Shown here piece after piece: positions 17,163 through 25,921 of a DNA stretch of 64,000 nucleotides (positions within the stretch are counted from its first letter, which is position 1; each line of letters starts with the position of its first letter). The position numbers and the translations under genes were made by a program. Below the pieces are notes generated by a model, which worked only from the letters and a program-made list of their open reading frames with translations, ran no database searches and was not told where the DNA came from. The stretch is taken from NCBI RefSeq assembly GCF_006439355.1, contig NZ_VFTG01000019.1:1-64000 (forward strand). The letters run 5' to 3'. Origin of the DNA: Mesorhizobium sp. B4-1-3. Its GTDB lineage: Bacteria; Pseudomonadota; Alphaproteobacteria; Rhizobiales; Rhizobiaceae.

Positions 17163-19469
17163 ATGAATCCTTCCACCACAGACCATGTCGAAATCCGCAA
17201 ATACAACCATCCGACCGGCGGCTGGGGTTCGCTGAAGTCCTTGATCCGCAAGGCACGCGGCGAAGGCTTGCTGATGTCCGGTATCTGGAGCACGCTGCTC
17301 AAGCAGAACAAGGCAGATGGCTATATGTGCGTCTCCTGTTCGTGGGCGAAGCCCGCCGAGCCACGGCCGTTCGAATTCTGCGAGAACGGCGCCAAGGCGA
17401 CGATCTGGGACCAGACGAAACGGCGCTGCGGCCCGAATTTTTTCGCCGCACACTCCGTCAACGAGTTGCTCGACTGGCCCGATCACGATCTTGAAAAGCA
17501 GGGCCGGCTGATCGAGCCGATGCGCTACAACGAGGTCACCGACAAATATGAGCCGGTCTCGTGGGAGGCTGCATTCCGCGACATCGGCGATGAGCTCCGC
17601 AAGCTCGATCCGAAATCGGTCGTGTTCTACACCTCGGGCCGCGCCTCGCTCGAGGCATCGTTCATGTATCAGCTCTTCGCGCGCATCTACGGCTCGGGCA
17701 ACCTGCCGGACTCGTCCAACATGTGTCACGAGTCGACTTCGGTCGGCCTGCCCGAATCCATCGGCTCGCCGGTGGGCACCGTGCAACTGGAGGATTTCAG
17801 CCATTGCGACCTGATGTTCTTCTTCGGCCACAACACCGGCGTCAGCGCGCCACGGCTGCTTCACCCGATCGAGGAAGCGCGCCAGCGCGGCATACCCGTC
17901 ATCACCTTCAATCCGCTGCCGGAGCGCGGGCTTAAGCGCTTCAAGAATCCGCAGAACCCGGTTGAAATGCTTTCGCCAGGCCCCGGCACGAGGATGTCCA
18001 GCGACTTCTTCCAGATCCGTGGTGGCGGCGACATTGCGGCAATGACCGGCATTGCGAAAGCCGTTCTGGCGCTCGACGACGCGGCGAAGCAGGCCGGCGC
18101 GCCGCGTGTTCTCGATACGGCTTTCATCGAAGAACACACGCATGGCTTCGATGCGTTCGAGGCCTATCTGCGGCGCACCTCCTGGGAAAAGATCGAAGCG
18201 CGCTCAGGCATCACGCGCGCCGATCTCGAGCATGTGGCCGGAATCTACAGCAGGGCCTCGGCGGTCATCGGCAATTACGGCATGGGTCTGACACAGCACC
18301 GGCACGGGACCGAAAACGTCCACATGCTTTGCAACCTGCTCCTGATGCGCGGCAACGTCGGCAAACCGGGCGCAGGTGTCTCGCCGCTTCGCGGCCACTC
18401 CAACGTACAGGGCCAACGGACCGTCGGCATCTCCGAAAAGCCGGAACTTGTCCCGCTCGACAAGTTTGCCGAATTCTACAAGTTCGAGCCGCCGCGCGAG
18501 AAGGGCCGCGATACCGTCGAGACATGCGAAGGCGTGATCGACGGTTCGGTCAAGGCATTCATCGGTCTGGGCGGCAATTTCGTTCGGGCCGTTCCGGAAA
18601 CCGGACTTGTCGAAGAGGCCTGGCGGCACCTCAGATTGCATGTCCAGATCGCCACGAAGCTGAACCGCAGTCACCTGATACCGGGAGCCGTCACCTATTT
18701 GCTGCCCTGTCTTTCACGGATCGAGAAGGATTTGCAGGCTACCGGCGAGCAGCATATCTCAATGGAGGATTCGACCGCCTGCATCCATGGTTCCTTCGGC
18801 TATCGCCCGCCAGCGGGGCCCAAGCTGCTCTCCGAGCCAAAGATCGTCGCCGAGCTTGCCAAGGCTACGGTGCCTGGAAAGAGCTCGATCCCATGGGACG
18901 AGTGGGTCGCAGACTATTCGCGCGTGAGGGACGAGATCGAACGTTGCTTCCCCGACCATTTCAAGGACTTCAACAAACGCTTCCTGGTGCCGGGGGGTTT
19001 TCATCGCGACATCAAGGCCTCCAAGCGTGTGTGGCAGACACCGAACAAAAAGGCCAACTTCAAGCCGCCGACGATGCTCGAGACGGATCCCGATATCAAC
19101 ACATCGCAATCGGACGTGCTGACGCTGATCACGGTTCGCTCCAACGATCAGTTCAACACCACCATCTACGGCTACCGTGATCGCCTTCGCGGCATCGACG
19201 GGACACGGATGGTGGTGCTCATGAACGAGCACGACATCGAACGGCTGGGACTCCATGAAGGGGAAATGATCGATCTGGAGTCCGCGGCAGCCGACGGTGT
19301 CGAGCGCCGTGTGCTTGGCCTGCGGGTGACGCGCTACTCAATCCCGCCCGGAGATTGTGCAGGCTACTACCCTGAGCTCAATCCCCTCATCCCGCTTTGG
19401 CACCACGCCGAGAAAGCCCATGTACCGGCGGCGAAATCGGTTCCGGTTCGGGTGGTCATACCTGGATGA
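17163..19469 (+). CDS. FdhF/YdeP-family molybdopterin oxidoreductase
   Basis: A 768-residue relative of formate dehydrogenase alpha subunits; the YdeP branch has been linked to acid and stress resistance, but its substrate is not established. The N-terminus has Cys residues (MCVSCSW ... FEFCENG) where an Fe-S cluster would be bound. SNMCHESTS near residue 192 supplies the Cys that would coordinate molybdenum, where FdhF has selenocysteine. FFFGHNTGVSAPR and GGGDIAAMTGIAK are pterin-binding regions, and the C-terminal NDQFNTTIYGY starts the cap domain. No signal peptide: cytosolic. The ATG begins MNPSTTDHVE. It leads a three-gene unit. Confidence 0.9.
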   Translation: MNPSTTDHVEIRKYNHPTGGWGSLKSLIRKARGEGLLMSGIWSTLLKQNKADGYMCVSCSWAKPAEPRPFEFCENGAKATIWDQTKRRCGPNFFAAHSVNELLDWPDHDLEKQGRLIEPMRYNEVTDKYEPVSWEAAFRDIGDELRKLDPKSVVFYTSGRASLEASFMYQLFARIYGSGNLPDSSNMCHESTSVGLPESIGSPVGTVQLEDFSHCDLMFFFGHNTGVSAPRLLHPIEEARQRGIPVITFNPLPERGLKRFKNPQNPVEMLSPGPGTRMSSDFFQIRGGGDIAAMTGIAKAVLALDDAAKQAGAPRVLDTAFIEEHTHGFDAFEAYLRRTSWEKIEARSGITRADLEHVAGIYSRASAVIGNYGMGLTQHRHGTENVHMLCNLLLMRGNVGKPGAGVSPLRGHSNVQGQRTVGISEKPELVPLDKFAEFYKFEPPREKGRDTVETCEGVIDGSVKAFIGLGGNFVRAVPETGLVEEAWRHLRLHVQIATKLNRSHLIPGAVTYLLPCLSRIEKDLQATGEQHISMEDSTACIHGSFGYRPPAGPKLLSEPKIVAELAKATVPGKSSIPWDEWVADYSRVRDEIERCFPDHFKDFNKRFLVPGGFHRDIKASKRVWQTPNKKANFKPPTMLETDPDINTSQSDVLTLITVRSNDQFNTTIYGYRDRLRGIDGTRMVVLMNEHDIERLGLHEGEMIDLESAAADGVERRVLGLRVTRYSIPPGDCAGYYPELNPLIPLWHHAEKAHVPAAKSVPVRVVIPG

Positions 19470-19678
19470 CGCTCGCCGACGAAATCCGTGTGGCTGAAAG
19501 ACATGTCCGCGTCGGGGAGCGGCATATCCGCCGTCAACGCGGGATCATCTCCGATCTGGAAGCGAAGGGTTTTCCGGCCGGCGAGGCCATTCACTTCCTG
19601 GACTTGCTGGAGAAAAACCAACGGGTGCATCTCGAACACCGCGACAGGCTTCGCCGCCTGTCACAGCCCGTCGATTGA
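19466..19678 (+). CDS. Small helical protein of unknown function
   Basis: A 70-residue, strongly charged protein, probably one or two amphipathic helices (MTLADEIRVAERHVRVGERH, later FLDLLEKNQRVHLEHRDRL). Its ATG overlaps the stop of the YdeP-like gene (ATGA), so the two are translationally coupled and presumably functionally linked. No family name recognised; similar short His/Arg/Glu-rich helical proteins are common in rhizobia. Confidence 0.7.
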   Translation: MTLADEIRVAERHVRVGERHIRRQRGIISDLEAKGFPAGEAIHFLDLLEKNQRVHLEHRDRLRRLSQPVD

Positions 19679-19679
19679 G

Positions 19680-20198
19680 ATGTCCAGCCGACCATTGGCC
19701 GAGAACGTGTTCGTGTTCGGCACCTTGAAAAGAGGCTTTCCGCTCCACGACGAAGGCCTGTCGCGCGCGCGATTTATCGGCCCGTGCCGGACCAAACAGC
19801 GATATCCGATGCTGATCGCAGGGCCACGCTTCGCCCCGATGATGTTCAATGAGCCCGGGAGCGGCCTTCATGTCAGCGGCGAGCTTTATACCGTGGATGA
19901 ATGGGTTCTGGCGAAGCTCGATAGCATGGAGTCAATCGGCAAGCCCGGGAACTTTCGCATTCTGATCGAGATCGATCCTGTCGCGGGCGAGCCAAGCATT
20001 CTGGTACATGTCTACATGAAGTCTCGCAGCCTTGCTGATCCGATCCATTCCGGACTGCTCGACCGCTATGAGGACCGGCGTTTCACCCGGGAGGACCCGG
20101 CAAAGCCGGCCCGCGATGTTGTCCGTGACACAAGAATGCAGGCCGGGCCTAACCTGGGTGAGGGCACAAAGGCCAGATCCACGTCGCCCCGTGATTGA
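19680..20198 (+). CDS. Gamma-glutamylcyclotransferase-like (GGCT/AIG2) protein
   Basis: 172 residues. The N-terminal motif VFVFGTLKRGFP is the glycine-rich loop that opens the GGCT-like barrel, and VSGELYTVDE fits the next strand. Family members release 5-oxoproline from gamma-glutamyl amines or peptides; the exact substrate here is unknown. The ATG directly follows the stop of the preceding small gene (one base between), so all three genes probably form one transcript. The last ~25 residues are basic and look like a disordered tail. Confidence 0.75.
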   Translation: MSSRPLAENVFVFGTLKRGFPLHDEGLSRARFIGPCRTKQRYPMLIAGPRFAPMMFNEPGSGLHVSGELYTVDEWVLAKLDSMESIGKPGNFRILIEIDPVAGEPSILVHVYMKSRSLADPIHSGLLDRYEDRRFTREDPAKPARDVVRDTRMQAGPNLGEGTKARSTSPRD

Positions 20199-20448
20199 CG
20201 GCACCGCCTGGCCGCAACCGGACTCCAGCGCGCGACATCCATGCGATCAGGGCATGTTGTCGGTGTTGCGGGACGGAAAGCCGCCACGCGTGGCGCGCCA
20301 GGCCTTCGTTGCGGCAGACACCCTCGCGTTGCGCTCATGAACCTGCTTCGCAAAGTCTCGCATGGTAGGCGCGCCCCTGTCGCCGTCCCTCCAAAGCCGC
20401 TGTCGATCTCAAGCAGCCATCCAAAACGCCACAGGCTGCTTATTGCGT

Positions 20449-20823
20449 TTAAGCATCTCCCAGCGCCTTGGAAATGGCGCCGACGATTCGCCGGAGTTGC
20501 ACCGGCTTCTGCAGCCGCTCGATGTCGTCGAACCGGCCGGGGATCACCTCCTGATCGTAGCCGGTGATGAAAACGAACGGGATACCGATATCCTTGAGGG
20601 AATCGGCTAGGCTGAATGACGGCCCGGATCCGAGATTGATATCGAGCAGAGCCGCATGGGGACGCCGTTCTTCGAGTTCGGCCCTTGCAGCCCGATCGGA
20701 GGGACATGGCCCGATGACCTCGGCGCCGGCGCAGCGCAACGCGCGCGCCGCCTCGAGGGCGATGTAATATTCGTCCTCCACGACCAGCACAGTGCGGCCG
20801 CCGAGATCAGATCCTGCCATCAT
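20449..20823 (-). CDS. Single-domain response regulator (receiver only)
   Basis: 124 residues forming one receiver domain: acidic pair VVEDEYY near residue 15, phospho-acceptor Asp in ALLDINLG near residue 61, FVFITGYDQE with the switch Thr, and LQKPVQ with the conserved Lys. No output domain, so it probably acts through protein contacts, as in alphaproteobacterial stress phosphorelays. The start has GGAG 8 bases upstream, favouring it over longer frames. It lies near the HWE kinase at 22885 and could be a partner; this is inference. Confidence 0.88.
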   Translation of the reverse strand: MMAGSDLGGRTVLVVEDEYYIALEAARALRCAGAEVIGPCPSDRAARAELEERRPHAALLDINLGSGPSFSLADSLKDIGIPFVFITGYDQEVIPGRFDDIERLQKPVQLRRIVGAISKALGDA

Positions 20824-21273
20824 AGCCAGTGCTCCTCCAAACACCGCGTCACCCTCAGGAGCGCTTTTGCTGCCCCTGGGCGGACCGCGAAATTGACGCG
20901 GCGGATGACTCCCTTTGTCATCTTTCCGCAATCCAGCCTCCCGCTCCAATGCTGGCATGACGACATTTCAGTGGAGCGGAAAGGAATATGGCTCAGCGTC
21001 GCGAAATCTCAATGGCGGCGCATCTTCAGACGCCACTTGCGTCTGCAACGCCTGCCTGAAGGCCTCGACGGAGATCGTTTGTTCTTCTTATTGCTCAGCT
21101 GAGCGTCTTGCGGGTGATCCAAGGCGCCATTTCAACCAGGATTCGCCGGCGTCGCTGAAGATATCTGCGCTCGGCGAAGGTCCCCGACGATAACGCAAGT
21201 TAAAGCGACTCTTTCCGGTTCGGATAAATTTCAGCCCTGGCTTAACAAAACGGTGGCAACTAAAGAGAGCCGG

Positions 21274-21314
21274 AGGGCCCGCCTAACTCTACCCCTAGGC
21301 GAGGCGGGCCCTTT
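21274..21314 (+). terminator. Strong hairpin, terminator-like
   Basis: Perfect 11-base arms AGGGCCCGCCT and AGGCGGGCCCT with a 17-base loop, followed by TTTCT on the plus strand. No convincing gene precedes it: I see no believable reading frame in 20824-21273. It may end an unannotated small RNA (see findings). Confidence 0.6.
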
Positions 21315-21449
21315 CTGCCGATCGGCCCCTTGCCGCGCCGAAGCTTCCAAAGAATTTGCGGCTTCCTCTCATGGGTTAATGCGTGGCCGCGAGGCCGAGC
21401 GCAATTATCAACTCCAAGACAACAAAGCGCGGCTAAGGGAGGTTGCGGC

Positions 21450-21668
21450 GTGATCAAGTATCATCCTGTGCGGCTCAACGAACTCATCGAACATTACATG
21501 GAAACGCGCTCCTCGCACCGCTCGCCGGTGTCGGTGGCCGCGGCCGCTCGTGCCATCTTGACGGTTATGCCGGATTGCTCGGTGGAGAGCCCGCAATTGA
21601 GCAACATGATCGCGCGATCGGCCGTAAAGCACGGCCATGCCGTGAGCTTCGACTTGATGAGCATCTGA
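21450..21668 (+). CDS. Small conserved-looking protein of unknown function
   Basis: 72 residues, beginning at GTG with an excellent ribosome site (GGGAGG, about 7 bases upstream). The sequence reads like a compact helical domain (VRLNELIEHYMETR, later VAAAARAILTVMPDCSVESPQLSN). It may be related to small regulators found next to stress genes in rhizobia, but I cannot name the family. The gene lies just after the strong hairpin at 21274 and is not obviously in an operon. Confidence 0.6.
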   Translation: MIKYHPVRLNELIEHYMETRSSHRSPVSVAAAARAILTVMPDCSVESPQLSNMIARSAVKHGHAVSFDLMSI

Positions 21669-21689
21669 CCCGGCGACGAACGCTCAGCG

Positions 21690-22074
21690 TCGGAAGGTGC
21701 CGGCAATGGCTGGCGTGTCATTTCCGATATGTGACGCGCCAGTTCCGTGGGATCGTAAGCTTTCACACCTGCGACTTTCGCGCCGTAGGCGGTGCGAAAG
21801 TCGGTTGCAGCCGCGGTCGCAGCAATTCGTCCGTGGCGGCAAAGTCGATGGTTGCGGTGAGGTCCAGATTGAGGATGGCGGCGTCGACGCGATCCCGACC
21901 GACAATCCATCGCTTCATCGCTGGTCGCGACAGGGCCGATGATAGCCAGACCGAGCGCAGCGAGCGCTTTGGTGATATTCTGTGGCAGAAACACTCCTCT
22001 TCCATTTCGAGGACACGAGCACCGGCGACCTTCTTGTCCGTGGGTCGGCCTCCCTTGAGGGGGGTGGCGGCCAT
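21690..22074 (-). pseudogene. Decayed receiver-domain response regulator
   Basis: No single frame encodes a protein, but consecutive fragments in two frames spell a receiver domain in the right order: KVAGARVLEMEEE (was VLVVEDE), NITKALAALGLAIIGPVATS, VGRDRVDAAILNLDLTATID (phospho-acceptor region, Asp to Asn), RTAYGAKV (was TGYG), and YDPTELARHIS. At least three frame changes are needed, near 22000, 21904 and 21800. This reflects decay rather than one sequencing error. It resembles the intact single-domain regulators elsewhere in the window. Confidence 0.7.
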
Positions 22075-22141
22075 GCTCGACATTAACATAGGTAAGGTCG
22101 TTGCCGGATCATTCTGTGTATCACGGGACAAGAGGATAAGG

Positions 22142-22885
22142 ATGAGGCGACCTCTGATCCGCAAGCTCGAGAAATTCGCGCGGCTTTCGCACGCCGACAA
22201 GGAGATGCTGGTCAAAATCGCGGCGCAACGCGTTCGGCGTTTCTCCGCCCGAGAAGACATTATCCACGAAGGCGAGAAGCCTGAATTCATCAATTTGATC
22301 AACGAGGGCTGGGCTTGCCGCTATAAGACCCTCGAAGACGGGCGCAGGCAGATCATTGCGTTTTTCCTCCCCGGCGATCTATGCGATCTCAACGTCTTCA
22401 TCCTCCAGGAGATGGACCACTCGATCGGTGCCATCACGCCAGTCGTCATTTCGGAAATTTCGCGCGCGGCCTTCGACGAGATGACGATCGGGCACTCGCG
22501 CATCGCTCAGGCACTGTGGTGGGAATCGCTCGTCGCGGCTGCCATCCAGCGCGAGTGGACGGTCAACCTCGGCCAGCGCGATGCGCTCGAGCGGATGGCG
22601 CATCTGTTATGCGAGTTGTTCATCCGGCTGGAGGCTGCCGGCTGCACAAGCAATAGCAGTTGCGAATTTCCGTTGACGCAGACGGAGTTGGGCGAGACGC
22701 TGGGCATGTCGACGGTCCACGTCAATCGTACGCTGCAGGAGTTGCGCGCTTCGAACCTCATTGTGCTGAAGGACAGGACGCTCACCATTCCCAATCTCCA
22801 GGCATTGCAGGATGTCGCGCTTTTCAATCCCAACTATCTGCATCTCGATCGCGAAGGCAGGCATCTCGATGCTAATGAGGAGTGA
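22142..22885 (+). CDS. Crp/Fnr-family transcriptional regulator
   Basis: 247 residues. The N-terminal cyclic-nucleotide-binding-like barrel spans about residues 10-125 (DIIHEGEKPEFINLINEG, then FFLPGDLCDL). A C-terminal Crp-type helix-turn-helix lies around residues 180-215 (FPLTQTELGETLGMSTVHVN, RTLQELRASNLI). No Cys cluster typical of FNR is visible at the N-terminus, so it is not an oxygen-sensing Fe-S FNR; the ligand is unknown. The ATG at MRRPLIRK has AGAGGATAAGG ahead of it. The stop overlaps the start of the downstream kinase. Confidence 0.92.
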   Translation: MRRPLIRKLEKFARLSHADKEMLVKIAAQRVRRFSAREDIIHEGEKPEFINLINEGWACRYKTLEDGRRQIIAFFLPGDLCDLNVFILQEMDHSIGAITPVVISEISRAAFDEMTIGHSRIAQALWWESLVAAAIQREWTVNLGQRDALERMAHLLCELFIRLEAAGCTSNSSCEFPLTQTELGETLGMSTVHVNRTLQELRASNLIVLKDRTLTIPNLQALQDVALFNPNYLHLDREGRHLDANEE

Positions 22886-23955
22886 TGTCCAAGGGCCCAC
22901 CCAACAAGCCGCTTGAACGCGGTCTGGCCGATGTCAAGGCGGCCATGCGCGAGCATGCGCGTGCGGAGGCTCGACTGCGTCAGAGCGAGGAGAACCTGCA
23001 GGATTTCGGAGAGGCCGCCTCGGACGTATTATGGATCCGCAACGCCGAGACGCTGCAGTGGGAATACCTCACGCCCGCCTTCGATGCCATTTACGGGATG
23101 AGCCGTGAACAGGCCTTGGCCGGCGACAACTTCGCCACTTGGATGGATCTTATCGTACCCGAAGATCGCGAGCATGTGCTGGGCCAGATCGAGCGCATTC
23201 GCGAGGGCGAAAGCGTTACCTTCGAATACCGCATATGCCGGCCGGCCGACAACGAGATACGCTGGCTGCGCGATGCCGATTTTCCGATGCGCGATGAAGC
23301 GGGAAAAGTCGCGCATATCGGTGGCGTCGGCCAGGACATCACGCGTCAGCGGGAAGCCGAGGAACGGCAGCGGGCGCGCTTCGCTGAATTGCAGCATCAT
23401 GTGCGCAACACGCTGGCCGTGATCCGTTCTATCGTTCGGCGTACGATGGAAAAGAGCCAATCGCTGGACGAGGCGGCGGCTCATCTGGAGGGTCGCATCA
23501 ACGCTTTCGCCCGCGTGCAGGCAGCCATTACGCGTCGCCCGTCCATCGGCATCAATCTGGCGTCGATCGTCGCGGAAGAATTGCGCGCCGCAGGTGGCCG
23601 GGAAGGCGAAAACCTGACGATCAAAGGCCCGCCCGTAGCCCTGGCGCCGAAGGCCGCCGAGACAATGGGGCTCGCCGTTCACGAGTTGGCGACGAATGCG
23701 CTGAAGTACGGAGCGCTTTCAAGTCGCGCGGGCTGCATCGACATCGAATGGCAGCTGGAAGACGACACGCTCCGCTTCGCATGGACCGAAAACAGTCCTC
23801 ATGATTTCAGGCCCGCTGAGCGGCGCGGTTTCGGTCTGGAGGTGCTGGAGCACACCTTGCCTTACGAGCTCGGAGCGACGGTGGACTTGCGGATCGCTCC
23901 GAGCGGTCTTAATTTCATGGCTGCCATACCGCTTGAGGCCATCGGCAGCCAGTAG
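22885..23955 (+). CDS. PAS-domain HWE-family sensor histidine kinase
   Basis: 356 residues. An N-terminal coiled-coil leader is followed by a PAS fold (about residues 35-155, ending in the PAC motif HIGGVGQDITRQ). The HWE phosphoacceptor domain has the His in ELQHHVRNTLAVIRS near residue 172. The ATPase has GLAVHELATNALKYGALS and the WTE signature (FAWTEN). No membrane segment: cytosolic. HWE kinases feed PhyR/LovR-type receivers in the general stress response. Coupled to the Crp/Fnr gene by a TGATG overlap; a partner receiver may be at 20449 or 38237. Confidence 0.93.
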   Translation: MSKGPPNKPLERGLADVKAAMREHARAEARLRQSEENLQDFGEAASDVLWIRNAETLQWEYLTPAFDAIYGMSREQALAGDNFATWMDLIVPEDREHVLGQIERIREGESVTFEYRICRPADNEIRWLRDADFPMRDEAGKVAHIGGVGQDITRQREAEERQRARFAELQHHVRNTLAVIRSIVRRTMEKSQSLDEAAAHLEGRINAFARVQAAITRRPSIGINLASIVAEELRAAGGREGENLTIKGPPVALAPKAAETMGLAVHELATNALKYGALSSRAGCIDIEWQLEDDTLRFAWTENSPHDFRPAERRGFGLEVLEHTLPYELGATVDLRIAPSGLNFMAAIPLEAIGSQ

Positions 23956-23990
23956 CATCGCGGACTATCGGCGGCTGGATTGCCGCTATA

Positions 23991-24035
23991 ACGCAATTCC
24001 GAAAGGAAAGCGGCTCGCATTTTCCTGGAATGCTC
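23991..24035. repeat. Dispersed intergenic palindromic element
   Basis: Begins ACGCAATTCC and ends CCTGGAATGCTC, with GCAATTCC and GGAATGC as imperfect arms. A related copy sits at 63684-63730. I recall elements of this shape as common between genes in Mesorhizobium and its relatives. Confidence 0.6.
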
Positions 24036-24053
24036 CAGGCGTGGCGATATCCC

Positions 24054-24974
24054 TCAGCCGGTTCCCAAGAAGCGAGCCTCGTCCTCGTCCCTCTGGCGGC
24101 CACCAAGCACTCCGGCGACGGCCGCGATGAAGGCGCCGATCACGAGAGACAAAGCCCCGACCAGCGCGGTCGTGGCGCTTGCCTTGCGAGCCTTATCGGC
24201 AGCCGCCTTGGCCTTGTTCTTGGCATCCTCGACCCGCGCCAAGACGTCGTCGACCCGCTTCTGCGCATCAGCTTGTGGAAGACCCGTACGCGACGCTACC
24301 AGGCGGGCCAGATAAGCCTTGTCGTCCGCGCTCATTTCCCCGTTCGCGGCGCTGACCGCTAGTATTCGTGACGCTTGGGCCGCGGTGTCCGCGTTGTTCT
24401 GGGGCGCGCCACTTGCGGGAGGCGCCGCAACGGCCGCGTTGTCGGCCGGCCGGAACAGCGAATCGACGAAGTATCCGGCCATCTCATTGGCGGATGGCGA
24501 CTGCGCCGACGCGGCCTGCGAAGCTGCGCCGGTGGCGGCGCCGCTCAACAAGCCGGTCGTGGCCTGGGCGCCCGCGCCGACAATCCCAGATATCGCCGAA
24601 CCAAGGACGGTCGCCACCAGCAAGGTAGCCAGGGCCCAGGCGAGGAAGCCATGCGCGGTATCACGGAAGTACACCTCGTCGGTGTGGACGTTGACCCATT
24701 TGGTACGGAGCCGCCCGGCAATATAGCCGCCCAGCGCGGATGAGAGCCATTGCACGATGACGAGCCAGATCGCGGTCGAGACCGCAAATGTAGTCAGGGA
24801 CGCGCTGCCCCAGGGCGACATCATGGTCAAGCCAAGCCCGGAGCCGACGAGCATCAGGATGACTGTAAGGGTGGCTGCCGCAAAAGCGCCGGCCACAATG
24901 GGACCCCAACTGACCGCGGAGCTCGACGTTTCAATCGCGGCCGGTTCATCGACCGCGGAAAAGGCATTGGTCAT
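24054..24974 (-). CDS. Membrane protein of unknown function, PhnA-like group of rhizobia
   Basis: 306 residues with hydrophobic segments near residues 22-48, 60-82 and 108-135, plus a last one at about 278-300. Between the third and fourth lies a ~130-residue Ala/Gln-rich, probably extracytoplasmic or coiled stretch (QADAQKRVDDVLARVEDAKNK). Function unknown; some rhizobial annotations call this kind of protein PhnA-like, which says little. The start is preceded by GGAG that overlaps the TAG stop of the 25-residue gene upstream, so translation is coupled. Confidence 0.8.
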   Translation of the reverse strand: MTNAFSAVDEPAAIETSSSAVSWGPIVAGAFAAATLTVILMLVGSGLGLTMMSPWGSASLTTFAVSTAIWLVIVQWLSSALGGYIAGRLRTKWVNVHTDEVYFRDTAHGFLAWALATLLVATVLGSAISGIVGAGAQATTGLLSGAATGAASQAASAQSPSANEMAGYFVDSLFRPADNAAVAAPPASGAPQNNADTAAQASRILAVSAANGEMSADDKAYLARLVASRTGLPQADAQKRVDDVLARVEDAKNKAKAAADKARKASATTALVGALSLVIGAFIAAVAGVLGGRQRDEDEARFLGTG

Positions 24975-24984
24975 CGTCGGGCTC

Positions 24985-25062
24985 CTAACGGGCGAAAAGC
25001 ATCAAAAGGATAATGATCGGGATCGGAACACCGAGCAACCAGAGCAGAATACCTCGTCCCAT
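24985..25062 (-). CDS. 25-residue hydrophobic peptide
   Basis: Starts MGRGILLWLLGVPIPI and ends LMLFAR: one membrane-spanning helix with charged ends. The ribosome site AGGAGGAAGAA before the ATG is one of the best in the window, and the gene ends in a TAG that is itself part of the ribosome site of the next gene. I recall near-identical tiny proteins in other rhizobia, without assigned function. Possible roles are a membrane stress peptide or a leader peptide for the downstream membrane protein. Confidence 0.7.
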   Translation of the reverse strand: MGRGILLWLLGVPIPIIILLMLFAR

Positions 25063-25100
25063 TTCTTCCTCCTGCAAATAATATCCAGATGCCTGTATGT

Positions 25101-25125
25101 AATTCCCGGATTCGGCTTTCGTTCC
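25101..25125 (-). promoter_or_regulatory. Weak candidate EcfG promoter
   Basis: On the minus strand GGAAC, 17 bases, ATT (GTT expected), 39 bases before the 25-residue gene. One mismatch in the -10 half. Confidence 0.3.
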
Positions 25126-25138
25126 ACCAACGAGCAGA

Positions 25139-25167
25139 GCCCGCCCGTATAGGGTGAACGGGCGGGC
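25139..25167 (-). terminator. GC-rich hairpin after the cysteine hydrolase gene
   Basis: Perfect 10-base arms GCCCGCCCGT/ACGGGCGGGC with a 9-base loop. It lies between the stop of the minus-strand hydrolase (25313) and the promoter of the next minus-strand unit. No T-run, so termination strength is uncertain. Confidence 0.45.
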
Positions 25168-25312
25168 CTCGATCGGACGCTTGCGGCCCGAGACGGCGCA
25201 TCGGGACGCGGTGTGCGCCGTCGCCGACCGAACTGAGGTTGCAGTGAGATGTTCCCGCAGAATTCAACGAGCGATCCCGGTCAAAATGCCGGTGTCGACA
25301 TCTCGGATGCGG

Positions 25313-25909
25313 TCAATGCCAGCTTTCGAGGATTGCCTCCACCGGCGCAACCTCGACGTGATGGGAGTACCGCTTGGTGAAGAGTTTCAGGATGTTTTCG
25401 TAGGCCTCGTCGGAGGTGCTGCAAATGGCGTCCTCCGCCAGGATCGTTCGATAGCCGAGATCGATGGAACCGAGCAGCGTCGCCAGAACGCACATGTCGG
25501 CTTCGCCGCCGCTGACGATGACCTCCTCGACGCCTTCCGATTGAAGCACGCGAGCCAGTTCGCCGCTCAGCCAAGGTGAATAGATCGGCTTATCGAACAG
25601 ACGCGCCGGCGGGATATAGATGGCAAGCTCGGGCAGCAGTTCGACCATCTCCTTGCCGGCCCTTGCGATCGTCATGTCGGCCCAATGCTCATAGTACTGC
25701 TTCCACTGGCCGTGGCCCTCGCCCGGATTCAGCGCGGGAATGAACCGGGTGAAGATCGTGGCTTCGGGTCGCTTGCGCACCAGCCTGTGAACTTGTGGCA
25801 GGATTATCGGCAACCATTCGACCGCCCAAGGCCCCGGCGGCGCGAACATCTGCTGCATGTCTACGCAAATATGGACGGCTTTCGCCGAGATCGGTGAGAG
25901 CGCTGCCAA
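25313..25909 (-). CDS. Isochorismatase-like cysteine hydrolase
   Basis: 198 residues with the cysteine-hydrolase triad positions: Asp in HICVDMQQMF near residue 17, a Lys candidate in RLFDKPIYSPW, and the nucleophile Cys in SGGEADMCVLAT near residue 140. Family members hydrolyse isochorismate, nicotinamide or other amides; the substrate cannot be told from sequence. It follows the 71-residue gene by 12 bases, so both probably come from the promoter at 26168. Confidence 0.88.
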   Translation of the reverse strand: MAALSPISAKAVHICVDMQQMFAPPGPWAVEWLPIILPQVHRLVRKRPEATIFTRFIPALNPGEGHGQWKQYYEHWADMTIARAGKEMVELLPELAIYIPPARLFDKPIYSPWLSGELARVLQSEGVEEVIVSGGEADMCVLATLLGSIDLGYRTILAEDAICSTSDEAYENILKLFTKRYSHHVEVAPVEAILESWH

Positions 25910-25921
25910 GGTATTTTGCCA

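Noticed and set aside
20915..21193. Plus-strand frame with several Cys after the receiver gene
   Set aside because: Unusual amino-acid mix, no ribosome site at a sensible distance and no recognisable domain.
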